Positions 7,705 to 16,098 of a stretch of DNA of 34,636 bases are shown one piece after another. This DNA comes from CAYYNQ01 sp964473105 (GTDB taxonomy: Bacteria > Sumerlaeota > Sumerlaeia > MVZB01). The DNA is taken from positions 1 to 34,636 of the forward strand of contig CAYYNQ010000065.1 in assembly GCA_964473105.1 (NCBI GenBank), in the 5' to 3' direction. The stretch's first letter is position 1. Each line of letters starts with the position of its first letter. The notes beneath the pieces were generated by a model. The model was not told the DNA's origin. It saw only the letters and a list, made by a program, of their open reading frames with translations, and did not search any database. The position numbers were made by a program, and so were the translations under genes.

Positions 7705-9315
7705 TTACCGAATCTGGTTCAATTGTCTCAGGTCGATCAGCTTATCCAGCCTGGCCCCGGCATAGTTGTCTGCACTTGAGTCATCGGACAGGGTTTTTGC
7801 ACGCCGAAAATGAACGATTGCCTGCTCATAATCTTCTGCATGAACCAGAACGATCTCGGCAACGGTAATTTCCAGCCAAGCCCTGATTTCCCTGTTCTGT
7901 TCTTTCTCAATTCGACTGGCAAGCAGGTTGTTCAGCCCCGCAGTAATTCCAGAATCCGGTTTCGGATGGGGTCCATTCCTGAGCCTGTGAATGATCTCGC
8001 GGGCCGCCTCGGGAACCAGAAGGTCTGTGTCCTTATTCAGGAACAGCCGTTCAATTGCCATTTTTGCTTGATGCCAGTCGCCCCGACTGACGTTGTTAAC
8101 CATGCGAAGGGCTTCCCACCTGTTGGCTGAATAGCGGTCAAGCCTGTCCAGCTGACGACGGATATGGTCGACTTCCAGGGGAGTAAAGGCAATCGAATCT
8201 GCCGCATCATGGCAGATCTCGTAGTATTTTCTTGCTGCGTTAAAGTGTGCACGTTCACCGTAGGAAATGTCTGCCAGTTGAAGTGATGCACGGTGGGCAA
8301 GCGGGCCGGCATGATCCAAATTGATGATTCGCAGGTATTTGACTTCGGCGTCATCCAGATTTCCTGACAGCAGGGACTCATGGGCCTCTTCGTAGAGGAC
8401 CGTCTGTTGCATGAGAGGTTGGTAGTCTGCAAAATCCTGCCGGGAACCCGTGCCTTGTATGGTCTCCTCGAGTTCAGACAGGCGTTTTTCGGCTGATGCA
8501 TCATTCCCGTCCAGCAGCTGGGCCTTGAGGATCTGGGCCTGCTCGATCAATATCCCAGGGATGATGTTCTGTTCATCTCCGGTTTCTTCTTGGGGGTCTC
8601 GAATCCGGGGGGCTGTTTCATGTACGGCTTGGAGATCGCCCCGTATCACGGGTGGGTTCTCGTCATCGGCCTTTCTGCTGGTGGATACAACAAAATGCTT
8701 TTTGGGCAGGCGGCCTGCATCAATGCCGCCAATGCCCTTGTCGAGCAATTCAACATTCTCGGGTTCGAGGTTGCGGACCGAAGAAAAATTTAATGGATTC
8801 GGGTTCATACTGATTACCTGCCCCGGGCGGGTGTGACCTGAAGGTGTGTCTGTTGACTTGAATTCGACTGGTGAAACCATTTTGGTTACCGGGGTTGCGC
8901 CCGGATGTTCCGAATTGCCCGTGGATATCAGTAAATTTGAAACCGGAAGTTCCGGCAGGGTGGCAACAAAGGACAATGACGTGACCACACAAATCCCGGC
9001 AAGCCACAGCGGCCGGAATATGGCCGGCATGATGCCTGATTTCCCGGTTTCATGGGGTGATCGACCGGACATCCGTCCTGATTTGTTGTCTAGTTGATCT
9101 ATGGTCCTTCGGTGAAGCCCCTCAAAATAGGATGAACCCGGGTGGGGGATATCCGAGGAATCGGTGATATACCGGCTGATCAGCTCCTGTTTGTCATAAA
9201 ATTCGCGGCACTGGGTGCATAAGCCAAGGTGGATCTCAACTGCGTCCATCCTGCTCGGGGGCAGGCTCGAGACGGCATATTCACTGTATACATTCCTTAC
9301 GCGGTCACATCGCAT
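7705..9315 (-). CDS. Zinc-finger anti-sigma factor fused to a periplasmic TPR-like domain
   Basis: The cytoplasmic N-terminus carries an anti-sigma zinc-binding motif with Cys3, His29, Cys33 and Cys36 (HLGLCTQC), typical of ZAS/zf-HC2 proteins that hold ECF sigma factors inactive. One membrane helix follows at about 100-119 (PLWLAGICVVTSLSFVATL). The remaining roughly 415 residues would be outside the membrane. A low-complexity linker reaches to about 230. A helical TPR-like part then runs from about 250 to the end (LLSGNLDDAEVKYLRIINLDH, EDYEQAIVHFRRAKTL). Such domains often bind partners, so this may be the sensing part. ATG 9315 is preferred over the overlapping TTG 9318. It lies 283 bases after the sigma gene on the same strand, as expected for a sigma/anti-sigma pair. 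Binding to that sigma factor is inference from position. Confidence 0.8.
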   Translation of the reverse strand: MRCDRVRNVYSEYAVSSLPPSRMDAVEIHLGLCTQCREFYDKQELISRYITDSSDIPHPGSSYFEGLHRRTIDQLDNKSGRMSGRSPHETGKSGIMPAIFRPLWLAGICVVTSLSFVATLPELPVSNLLISTGNSEHPGATPVTKMVSPVEFKSTDTPSGHTRPGQVISMNPNPLNFSSVRNLEPENVELLDKGIGGIDAGRLPKKHFVVSTSRKADDENPPVIRGDLQAVHETAPRIRDPQEETGDEQNIIPGILIEQAQILKAQLLDGNDASAEKRLSELEETIQGTGSRQDFADYQPLMQQTVLYEEAHESLLSGNLDDAEVKYLRIINLDHAGPLAHRASLQLADISYGERAHFNAARKYYEICHDAADSIAFTPLEVDHIRRQLDRLDRYSANRWEALRMVNNVSRGDWHQAKMAIERLFLNKDTDLLVPEAAREIIHRLRNGPHPKPDSGITAGLNNLLASRIEKEQNREIRAWLEITVAEIVLVHAEDYEQAIVHFRRAKTLSDDSSADNYAGARLDKLIDLRQLNQIR

Positions 9316-9344
9316 CAATTGAATCCGACTTCCTGATCAGTTAG

Positions 9345-9373
9345 CACGACAATCCGGTTTGGCCATTGTCGTG
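9345..9373 (-). promoter_or_regulatory. Perfect 9-bp dyad before the anti-sigma gene
   Basis: CACGACAAT and ATTGTCGTG are separated by 11 bases, about 30 bases upstream of the anti-sigma start. As DNA it could be an operator; as RNA it is a stable stem between the sigma and anti-sigma genes that could set their ratio. No T-run follows. Confidence 0.45.
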
Positions 9374-9598
9374 ACGGCACAAACCACTTCGGGACGGTTT
9401 CCACGGTTATTATTTCCAGCGTCCGGTCCATCCATCGTAACTGACTAAGACTTGTCGGGAGTGGGCCGGGTTTGGCATTTTAGGCCCGAAATATACTGCA
9501 GCTGACGAGAATCCAGTCCTCGCGGCCGGGGCGCCAGGCCGGACGAATGTGACTATTGTTTTTGTGGGCCGTTATTCTCGGTGGTTCCCATGGGTGGC

Positions 9599-10228
9599 TC
9601 AGGAACCCTCGGCTCGGGGGATGAGGATTCCGGGAACCTGCTCGCAGGCAGCCGATTCAAGGCTGCGCTGGAGTTTTTTCCGGGCCTCATGGATGTTGAG
9701 CTTAACAGCCCCCTCGCTACATTCCATGACATTCGCGATATCGCGAATGGTCAACTCCTCGAGTTCGAAAAGCATAATGGCTGTCTGCTGTCTGTTTGGC
9801 AGGGCCTTCATGGCACGGACGATTTTCGCACGGGTTTCGTTTCTCGACGCAGCATCACGAGGGTCCGGTGCCGGGGTGCTGTTGAGGATAACGGCTCCTT
9901 CCATGGGTTCCAATTCCTCCTCAAGTGTGTAGAAACGGTTTTTGCCGCGTTTCATTCGGTAGGTGTGGACCTGATTAACCGCAATCCGGATGGCCCAAGG
10001 TGTGAACCGGCTGCAATCCCTGAGTTTTTTCAGATATCTAAATACTCGCAGAAGCGATTCCTGCATGACCTCATCGGTATCATCGTGATCGCGTAGCATG
10101 GAAAAAATGATCCGATACAGATCGGGGCTGATCGCCATCATAAGCTGCTCGATGGCATCCGAACCGCCATCGCGGGCGTTCTTGATGAGTGAAACAGGAA
10201 TATCAGCCAAGGCCATCGGGAGTTCCAT
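9599..10228 (-). CDS. ECF RNA polymerase sigma factor
   Basis: This sigma-70 family ECF factor directs RNA polymerase to envelope- or stress-type promoters. Region 2 spans about 8-80: SLIKNARDGG, then DDTDEVMQESLLRVFRYL, then FTPWAIRIAVNQVHTYRMKR. Region 4 near the C-terminus holds a helix-turn-helix (LTIRDIANVMECSEGAVKLN followed by ARKKLQ). ATG 10228 gives 209 residues, the usual ECF size. ATG 10216 and ATG 10333 are alternatives, and none has a strong binding site. The open frame continues upstream through the tRNA-Ser gene, which cannot be coding. It heads the minus-strand series anti-sigma, lipoprotein, glycosyltransferase, CBS. The regulon is unknown; autoregulation is likely for such pairs but is not shown. 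Confidence 0.88.
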   Translation of the reverse strand: MELPMALADIPVSLIKNARDGGSDAIEQLMMAISPDLYRIIFSMLRDHDDTDEVMQESLLRVFRYLKKLRDCSRFTPWAIRIAVNQVHTYRMKRGKNRFYTLEEELEPMEGAVILNSTPAPDPRDAASRNETRAKIVRAMKALPNRQQTAIMLFELEELTIRDIANVMECSEGAVKLNIHEARKKLQRSLESAACEQVPGILIPRAEGS

Positions 10229-10263
10229 TCGACTCGGAACAGGCGGGATTTCCGGCACTTTCA

Positions 10264-10396
10264 GGGCGGGCAAGTCACGGATGCTAATCAAAGGTTCCCG
10301 ATCCCAGAACCCCACCGTTGGAAACCATTTCATAATGGATCCACAGGGCAAATGCAATCCCGGATCAAGAATTCCAGGTCGGAATCTTGCCCGCCC
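10264..10396 (-). repeat. 11-bp inverted repeat in the sigma-factor leader
   Basis: GGGCGGGCAAG (10264-10274) and CTTGCCCGCCC (10386-10396) are perfect inverse complements 111 bases apart. They lie between the tRNA and the chosen sigma start, so a leader transcript could close a long-range stem about 36 bases before the start codon. Confidence 0.5.
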
Positions 10397-10441
10397 GCAG
10401 GTTATCCAGGAAAATTGCAGTGTCGGGCTTGTAACAAAGGA

Positions 10442-10531
10442 TGGCGGAGGGACAGGGATTCGAACCCTGGAGACGCTTGCACGCCTGCCGGTTTTCAAGA
10501 CCGGTGCCTTCAACCACTCGGCCATCCCTCC
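10442..10531 (-). tRNA. tRNA-Ser (anticodon UGA)
   Basis: The minus strand reads GGAGGGATGGCCGAGTGGTT, then an anticodon arm CCGGTCTTGAAAACCGG with anticodon TGA, then a long variable arm as in class II tRNAs, then GGTTCGAATCC and the 3' strand TCCCTCC. The 7-bp acceptor stem is perfect, the discriminator base is G, and the CCA end is encoded (10442-10444). It reads UCA and probably other UCN codons. It starts 22 bases after the asd stop and may be co-transcribed with asd. Translating this gene gives the well-known false peptide MAEWLKAPVLKTG. Confidence 0.97.
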
Positions 10532-10553
10532 GGATCATGCCCGTGATTGAAAC

Positions 10554-11585
10554 CTATCCCGAAGAATCTTTTTGTTTCAACCAATTCTTCTCCAGCAGCA
10601 TTTCCGCTATCTGGATCGCATTCAGGGCGGCCCCTTTGCGCAGGTTGTCCGAGACACACCACAAATTCAGGCAGTTGGGCCTGGACTCATCCTTCCGGAC
10701 ACGCCCGATATAGGTCGCATTCCTGCCGGCTGCATCAACTGCCAGGGGATACGCAGCAACAGACGGGTCATCGATCACCTCGATCCCCGGTGCCTGATTC
10801 AGGAGCTCACGGGCTCTTGCAGGATTCAGCGGGGAATCGGTTTCAACATTGATCGATTCGCTGTGTCCCCGGTATACGGGTACGCGTACGGCTGTCGCGG
10901 TAATGCCAATTGAATTGTCCTGAAAAATCTTGTGCGTTTCATTCACCATCTTCATTTCTTCCTTCGTATAACCGTTGTCGAGGAAGACATCAATGTGGGG
11001 GAGGGCATTGAAGGCGATTTGGTGTGCGAACCTCACATGGTTGGGACAGGGCTTCTGGTTCAGCAGGGCATGGGTTTGGTTTTCCATTTCTCTTACAGCT
11101 GCGGTCCCGGCTCCGGATGTGGCTTGATATGTGGAGACGACGATCCGGCGAATTCCCACTGCCCGGTGAATCGGGGCTAGCGCCACGACCATCTGGATGG
11201 TTGAACAATTCGGGTTCGAAATAATACCTTGGTGGAACTCAGCCGCTTCGGGGTTTACTTCCGGAACCACCAGCGGGACATTCGGGTCCATACGGAAGGC
11301 GGATGTATTGTCGACGACAACAGCTCCCGAGCGGACTGCCGCGGGTACATATTGTTTCGAGATTGACCCGCCGGCTGATGCCAGGACCACATCGATTTTC
11401 TTGAAAGAGTCTGCTGTAAGCAGTTCCACTTGATGGGTTCTGCCAACTGCTTTCAGGAAACTGCCTGCCGATCGTTCCGATGCTAGTAACCTGAGATGCT
11501 TCAGGGGAAATTGCCGTTCCCCGAGAATTTCCAGCATTTCCCGGCCGACCGCGCCCGTTGCGCCCATGACCGCTACTGATACCAT
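10554..11585 (-). CDS. asd: Aspartate-semialdehyde dehydrogenase
   Basis: Asd reduces aspartyl-4-phosphate to aspartate semialdehyde with NADPH, the branch step to lysine, diaminopimelate, methionine and threonine, in the cytoplasm. The N-terminal dinucleotide motif is GATGAVG (8-14). The active-site Cys127 sits in SNPNCST. The QATSGAG motif (154-160) and VPVYRGHSES, with the substrate Arg239 and catalytic His241, are present. The 343 residues are normal for the family. ATG 11585 is firmly supported by GGAGG eight bases upstream; the frame also reaches back to 11651 but without similarity. A sigma70-type promoter lies about 80 bases upstream. tRNA-Ser follows directly. A dedicated lysine or methionine riboswitch is not visible in the leader. 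Confidence 0.97.
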   Translation of the reverse strand: MVSVAVMGATGAVGREMLEILGERQFPLKHLRLLASERSAGSFLKAVGRTHQVELLTADSFKKIDVVLASAGGSISKQYVPAAVRSGAVVVDNTSAFRMDPNVPLVVPEVNPEAAEFHQGIISNPNCSTIQMVVALAPIHRAVGIRRIVVSTYQATSGAGTAAVREMENQTHALLNQKPCPNHVRFAHQIAFNALPHIDVFLDNGYTKEEMKMVNETHKIFQDNSIGITATAVRVPVYRGHSESINVETDSPLNPARARELLNQAPGIEVIDDPSVAAYPLAVDAAGRNATYIGRVRKDESRPNCLNLWCVSDNLRKGAALNAIQIAEMLLEKNWLKQKDSSG

Positions 11586-11666
11586 TTTGATATCCTCCGG
11601 GTTGATTCGTTTTGAATGTCGTGACGATCCGTTCCAGTATCTTGTTTTCACTCAGGCCAGCCAAGT

Positions 11667-11696
11667 ATTTTATCGAAATCATGTGTCAGGTTTCAA
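11667..11696 (-). promoter_or_regulatory. Candidate sigma70-type promoter for asd
   Basis: On the minus strand TTGAAA (11696-11691) and TAAAAT (11672-11667) are 18 bases apart, each matching five of six consensus bases. Transcription from about 11660 would give a 75-base leader ending at the strong asd binding site. Confidence 0.5.
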
Positions 11697-11915
11697 GTCT
11701 GGCGGGAACACCAAATCGAATATCCAATCTTGGGGTCAACTGGGGGTGAAAACCATCCTCCTGCCTTAGGCACGAGAACCCTTGGGTCAAGATCAAGCCG
11801 GGATGCCATGAGCATTTGTTTGGCTGAGATTTTTGCAGACTGTTCAAGCGGTCATTGGAAAATATTCTGTAAATTCGGCGTGGGAAAATCTATAAATTAG
11901 GACTGGGGCGAAGTC

Positions 11916-11931
11916 TGTGATAAATTACACA
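11916..11931. promoter_or_regulatory. CRP/FNR-family-like binding site
   Basis: TGTGATAAATTACACA matches the CRP half sites TGTGA-N6-TCACA at nine of ten positions. It lies about 310 bases before actA and 330 before asd. Regulators of this family commonly control respiratory genes. The match is seen; binding is inference. Confidence 0.35.
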
Positions 11932-12062
11932 AGCGAAAAAATTCACAATATTCTCGAATTCGGGACCTGGATGCAGACAGAGATTCCATAATCGTCAATT
12001 CCTCCCCAAAAATATACATGGTTGATTAATTGAGGATTATAGGCCAACCCATTCTAGCAGGA

Positions 12063-12088
12063 TTCCTGACGGTTCGTTCCGTCTGGAA
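12063..12088 (+). other. Hairpin in the actA leader region
   Basis: TTCC-t-GACGG, a TTCGTT loop and CCGTC-t-GGAA form a 9-bp stem with one T-T mismatch, about 150 bases before actA. There is no T-run after it. Confidence 0.35.
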
Positions 12089-12155
12089 AGTTGAAAATCC
12101 TCATTTTATGCTGGATTATGATGATTTCCGGCGGTAGAGTGTGAGGGATATCAGA

Positions 12156-12172
12156 TTGCTGTCAGTCAGCAA
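12156..12172 (+). other. Second hairpin in the actA leader region
   Basis: TTGCTG and CAGCAA pair around a five-base loop. Just downstream, CCA-c-GGA and TCCTGG can form a further stem (about 12173-12195). Together these suggest a structured leader before actA. Confidence 0.3.
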
Positions 12173-12240
12173 CCACGGACCGGGGTTCCTGGTGAAGAAC
12201 GTTTAGTAACGCAGAATGTAGATAAGGTTGGGCTTGGCCC

Positions 12241-12909
12241 TTGTCCGCAGTTTTTCCAAAGTGGTTTAACCGGTTACCGCTGGTCATATTGCTCCTGAAG
12301 GGCGGTGGGGCGATTTTCGGGATTGGCATTATCTGGTATTATTTCTCCCCGCAATACACCGACAAGGGCTATGCTCCGAAACAGCCGGTTCCCTACAGCC
12401 ACAAGCTGCATGCCGGAGACTTGGGCATTGACTGCCGTTATTGCCATACCGGGGTTGAATCGGGTGCCCACGCAAATATCCCCGCCGTTCAGACGTGCAT
12501 GAACTGCCATGGTAAGATCAAGTCCGAGAGCGAGAAACTGCTGCCGGTTCGTCTGGCCTATAATACCGAGGCAACCGACGAGGAAATCCCGCTGGAATGG
12601 GTTCGCGTCCATAAACTTCCTGATTTTGTCCGATTTCGCCACGATGTTCATGTCAATGCGGGTGTCAGCTGTTTCAGTTGTCATGGGCGGGTTGACCAGC
12701 TTGTTGTTGTAAGGCAGGAGCAATCTCTCAGCATGAGTTGGTGTCTTGACTGTCACAGGAATCCCGAACCGAATCTGGTTCCGCGGGACAAAGTGACTCA
12801 ACTGGCTTTCGCTGAGGAATACATTCATAATGCAGAGGGTGTGGAGAATAATCTCGAGGAACTGCACGATACGGCGCCGCCGACGAACTGTTCGGCGTGC
12901 CATTACTAG
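12241..12909 (+). CDS. actA: ACIII subunit ActA, pentahaem cytochrome c
   Basis: ActA is the membrane-anchored multihaem cytochrome of Alternative Complex III, which oxidises quinol and passes electrons to cytochrome c or directly to a caa3 oxidase. Five CXXCH haem motifs start at Cys65, Cys86, Cys144, Cys168 and Cys217 (CRYCH, CMNCH, CFSCH, CLDCH, CSACH). One N-terminal membrane helix (about 12-34) leaves the haem part in the periplasm. The segment QPVPYSHKLHAGDLGIDCRY is typical of ActA. The start is TTG 12241, the only start codon after the in-frame TAA at 12223-12225, with AAGG about 13 bases before it. It is the first gene of the respiratory operon, and actB follows after 14 bases. Confidence 0.95.
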   Translation: MSAVFPKWFNRLPLVILLLKGGGAIFGIGIIWYYFSPQYTDKGYAPKQPVPYSHKLHAGDLGIDCRYCHTGVESGAHANIPAVQTCMNCHGKIKSESEKLLPVRLAYNTEATDEEIPLEWVRVHKLPDFVRFRHDVHVNAGVSCFSCHGRVDQLVVVRQEQSLSMSWCLDCHRNPEPNLVPRDKVTQLAFAEEYIHNAEGVENNLEELHDTAPPTNCSACHY

Positions 12910-12923
12910 GGGAGCAGTGATTG

Positions 12924-15900
12924 ATGAGTAGTCCAAAAACACAGGTCAGGGAGAAGCACCCCCCGAAAGCCGGGTTACAGGGTCGGAATTACTGGCGCAG
13001 TCTGGATGAACTTGCTGACAAGCCTGAGTTCAGGGAGTTTATTCATCGCGAATTTCCCTCACATGCTTCCGAGTTGTTGGATCCGCTTTCAAGGCGCACC
13101 TTTCTCAACCTGATGGCGGCGTCCGTTGGCCTAGCCGGTGGACTCACGGCCTGCCGCCGTCCGACCCAGAAGATTCTGCCCTTTGCCAGCATGCCGGAAT
13201 ACACCGTCGAGGGGATTCCCAGATATTATGCAACGAGTTTGGAACTCGGCGGTCAATCCTATGGTGTGGTCGCCAAATCCTATGATGGCCGTCCGATCAA
13301 GTTAGAGGGAAATGCGAACCATCCGGTTACGTCAGGCAGAACGGATGGCCGACACCAGTCGCTGATCCTTGAACTGTATGATCCGGACCGGCAGCAGAAA
13401 CCGATGCATAATCAACGGCCGGCCACGATGGGGGAATTCAGTGAATTCGTCCATCAAGTTCGTGGAGGACTTGCCCAGTCAAATGGTAGCGGATTCCGAA
13501 TCCTGTCCGAATTGACAACCTGCCCCGCCCTCCTTCGTATGCGTGATACTTTTCTCGCTGAATATCCCCAAGCCAGATGGCACTTTTGGGATCCAATCAA
13601 CCACGACAACGCGGTCGGGGGTTACCGGCTTGCCACGGGTCAGGCGGTTCTCCCGCAGTATGACCTGAAGGCTGCCGACAGGGTGCTGGCTTTGGACTCA
13701 GACTTTTTGCATGAGGGGCCCGATCACCTGCAGAACGCACGTGGTTTCTCGGCGAGACGGAGGGGTCACGATCATCAAGTCCGGATGAATCGCCTCTATA
13801 GCGTTGAGAGTCGTTACAGCCTGACCGGCGGCATGGCTGATCATCGCAAAAGGATGCCGGCCGGACAGATCCAGAAATTCCTGTTATCACTTGTAAAGTC
13901 GATTATATCAATGGGGGGAATGGGTTCTAATTCCGGGTTGGAACGCCTCATCAATGCCTGCGACACCACTGGTGTGGACCAGAAGTGGGTCAATTCGATT
14001 GCGGCCGATGTCATGGAGCATCCTGAAACAAGCCTTGTTATTGCCGGACCCGGCCAGCCACCGGTTGTGCATGCGGTTGCAGCGCTCTTCAACCTTTATC
14101 ATGGATCTGCATGCCTGGCCCATCACCCATTGGGAGATCCGGGTTTTGAGGATGTCACCGGTTCACTGATCGATCTCGTCGAGGAGATGAGGTCCGGTCA
14201 GGTTGATACGTTGGTGATGATGGGTGGGAATCCGGTTTATGATGCGCCTGCAGACTTGAATTTTGGGCAGGCAATGGGTCGGGTGGATAACTCGATTCAT
14301 CTTACTCTGCATCCCAATGAAACATCGGAATTTTCAGGATGGGTAATCCCTCGTGCGCATGTCTTGGAGAGTTGGGGTATGGCTCGGACAGTTTCGGGTC
14401 AGGTGTCCGCGGTCCAGCCGATGATAGCGCCCCTTTTTGATGACTGCGTTACGCCTCTTGAGCTTATGGCGCAATTGAGTACGGGTGAAGCCGGTGAAGG
14501 CTACAATCTGGTGCGTGAGTATTTCCGTTCATCCCTTCCGTCAGGGCGGGATCTACAGGAGTTTTTGGACAAGTCACTTCAGGACGGGGTTGCCGAGGAC
14601 TTGGGGCTGTCTTCGGTTGTGATCCAGCCGGCCGATAGTTTTTCTTCGTTGCAATCCGAGCTGGACAGGAACCCTGTGCCGACGTCCCCTACGGCCTCCG
14701 CAATCGAGGTGGTTTTTATTGAGGACCCCAATGTTTATGATGGCCGGTTTGCGAACAATGGCTGGCTCCAGGAAACACCGGATCCGGTCACGAAGCTTAC
14801 GTGGGATAACGCCGCACTGATGAGTGCGGGTACGGCGGGGGAGCTGGGCTTGACCAACGAGGACCTGATTGAGCTTGAGGTCGACGGTCGAACAATCGAG
14901 ATCGGCACCTGGATCGTGCCCGGCATGGCCGATCATGTCGTTGCCGTAGCCTTGGGTTACGGCCGTGAGTCTGGTGGGCGGATTGCCGTGGCATCAGGTG
15001 TCAACGCGTATACAGTTCGGACCACCTCGGCCATGAACATTGCACAGGGTGCCACTGTTCGGAGGACAGGGCGCAGGTATCCCGGCGGGCTGGCAAGTGT
15101 GCAGGACCATTGGTCGATGGAAGGCCGCGATTTGATTCGAGAAATGGACGTGAATCATGTTGGAGATCATCATGGGGAGCACGGTGGACATGATCACCAG
15201 AAGGCGGACCGGGAAAGCCAGCTCTGGAAAGAGCCGGTACATCAGGGCCACGAGGGTGCGGATCAATATAGCGAATCGCCACAGTGGGGCATGGTCTTCG
15301 ACCTGAGCGCCTGTTCGGGTTGTAACGCCTGCATGGTAGCCTGCCAGGCCGAGAATAATATCCCCGTCGTGGGAAAACGACAGGTGGCCAACGCTCGGGA
15401 GATGTCTTGGATACGGATTGATCGATACTTTTCGGGGACACCGGATGAACTTGAGGCAGACCCCGCGGGGTTTGAGGACAATGTGGGGATGTCTGTCCAG
15501 CCTATCAACTGCCAGCAGTGTGAGACGGCTCCCTGTGAACAGGTTTGTCCGGTTGCGGCAACAACCCATAGCCCGGATGGACTCAACGAAATGACCTACA
15601 ACCGCTGTATCGGGACTCGTTACTGTCTGAACAATTGTCCCTACAAGGTGCGTCGTTTTAATTTCTACAATTATCACGCAAAGGAAGAGGACCTGAAACT
15701 GGGTCCGCTTGAGCAACCGCATACGGATGTTGAAAACCTTTATGACGGCGGAAATCCGGATCTGGTTGCTATGGCCGCCAATCCGGATGTCACCGTGCGA
15801 AGCCGCGGGATCATGGAGAAATGCACTTATTGCGTCCAGCGGATTACACGTGGTCGACAGATCGCAAAGAGTGAGGAGCGTCCCGTGGCGGATGGTGAGG

Positions 15901-16088
15901 TCCTGACCGCATGTCAGCAGGTTTGCCCTGCACAGGCCATATCATTCGGGGATATCACGGATCAGGAAAGCGAAGTCTCGATGATGAAATCAAAAGAGGA
16001 AGACTACACCCTCCTCGATCATCTGCGGACGCGTCCCCGAACGTCATTCCTGCCGAAGATGCGCAACCAGAACCGGGAGCTTGTTTAG
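12924..16088 (+). CDS. actB: ACIII subunit ActB, molybdopterin-like and iron-sulfur fusion
   Basis: ActB joins two parts as in other ACIII complexes. The B1 part (about 80-735) has the fold of molybdopterin oxidoreductases but binds no cofactor. The B2 part (about 785-1054) is a ferredoxin-like iron-sulfur module. Its cysteine clusters are CSGCNACMVAC (from Cys797), CQQCETAPCEQVCP, CIGTRYCLNNCP and CTYC with CQQVCP. The third has one Cys fewer in its spacing, in keeping with the 3Fe-4S site. A twin-arginine motif SRRTFLNLM (Arg57 and Arg58) followed by a hydrophobic stretch and LTAC indicates Tat export. A His-rich stretch (about 744-760) lies in the linker between B1 and B2. ATG 12924 has AGGGGAG nine bases upstream. 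The 1054 residues match known ActB proteins. Confidence 0.95.
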   Translation: MSSPKTQVREKHPPKAGLQGRNYWRSLDELADKPEFREFIHREFPSHASELLDPLSRRTFLNLMAASVGLAGGLTACRRPTQKILPFASMPEYTVEGIPRYYATSLELGGQSYGVVAKSYDGRPIKLEGNANHPVTSGRTDGRHQSLILELYDPDRQQKPMHNQRPATMGEFSEFVHQVRGGLAQSNGSGFRILSELTTCPALLRMRDTFLAEYPQARWHFWDPINHDNAVGGYRLATGQAVLPQYDLKAADRVLALDSDFLHEGPDHLQNARGFSARRRGHDHQVRMNRLYSVESRYSLTGGMADHRKRMPAGQIQKFLLSLVKSIISMGGMGSNSGLERLINACDTTGVDQKWVNSIAADVMEHPETSLVIAGPGQPPVVHAVAALFNLYHGSACLAHHPLGDPGFEDVTGSLIDLVEEMRSGQVDTLVMMGGNPVYDAPADLNFGQAMGRVDNSIHLTLHPNETSEFSGWVIPRAHVLESWGMARTVSGQVSAVQPMIAPLFDDCVTPLELMAQLSTGEAGEGYNLVREYFRSSLPSGRDLQEFLDKSLQDGVAEDLGLSSVVIQPADSFSSLQSELDRNPVPTSPTASAIEVVFIEDPNVYDGRFANNGWLQETPDPVTKLTWDNAALMSAGTAGELGLTNEDLIELEVDGRTIEIGTWIVPGMADHVVAVALGYGRESGGRIAVASGVNAYTVRTTSAMNIAQGATVRRTGRRYPGGLASVQDHWSMEGRDLIREMDVNHVGDHHGEHGGHDHQKADRESQLWKEPVHQGHEGADQYSESPQWGMVFDLSACSGCNACMVACQAENNIPVVGKRQVANAREMSWIRIDRYFSGTPDELEADPAGFEDNVGMSVQPINCQQCETAPCEQVCPVAATTHSPDGLNEMTYNRCIGTRYCLNNCPYKVRRFNFYNYHAKEEDLKLGPLEQPHTDVENLYDGGNPDLVAMAANPDVTVRSRGIMEKCTYCVQRITRGRQIAKSEERPVADGEVLTACQQVCPAQAISFGDITDQESEVSMMKSKEEDYTLLDHLRTRPRTSFLPKMRNQNRELV

Positions 16089-16098
16089 CCGGAATATC

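Larger units (their letters stand above)
11586..12240. other. Divergent control region between asd and the ACIII operon
   Basis: This 655-base gap separates the start codons of asd (minus) and actA (plus). It holds the asd promoter, a CRP/FNR-like dyad in an AT-rich stretch (about 11850-12050), and hairpins close to actA, each listed separately. I could not find a convincing plus-strand sigma70 promoter for the respiratory operon. It may use another sigma factor or an activator-dependent weak promoter. No ORF with coding character was found on either strand. Confidence 0.6.

Noticed and set aside
97..7707. Possible recoding of TAA as a sense codon (in-frame TAA in the sugar kinase, and between the anti-sigma and lipoprotein frames)
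   Set aside because: TAA ends several ordinary genes at the expected length (phosphohexomutase and two of the glycosyltransferases), so it works as a stop. The lipoprotein has its own export signal after the TAA.
10229..10525. Upstream extension of the ECF sigma frame to 10525
   Set aside because: It runs through tRNA-Ser and gives the known false peptide MAEWLKAPVLKTG; the real start must lie after the tRNA gene.
11239..11682. 147-codon minus-strand frame beginning MISIKYLAG
   Set aside because: It overlaps most of asd out of frame, while asd has a strong binding site and full family motifs; it is a shadow.
12924..16088. ActB as a molybdopterin oxidoreductase or nitrate reductase
   Set aside because: The order actABCDEF and the fusion with the iron-sulfur part identify ACIII, whose B1 part has the fold but no molybdenum cofactor.
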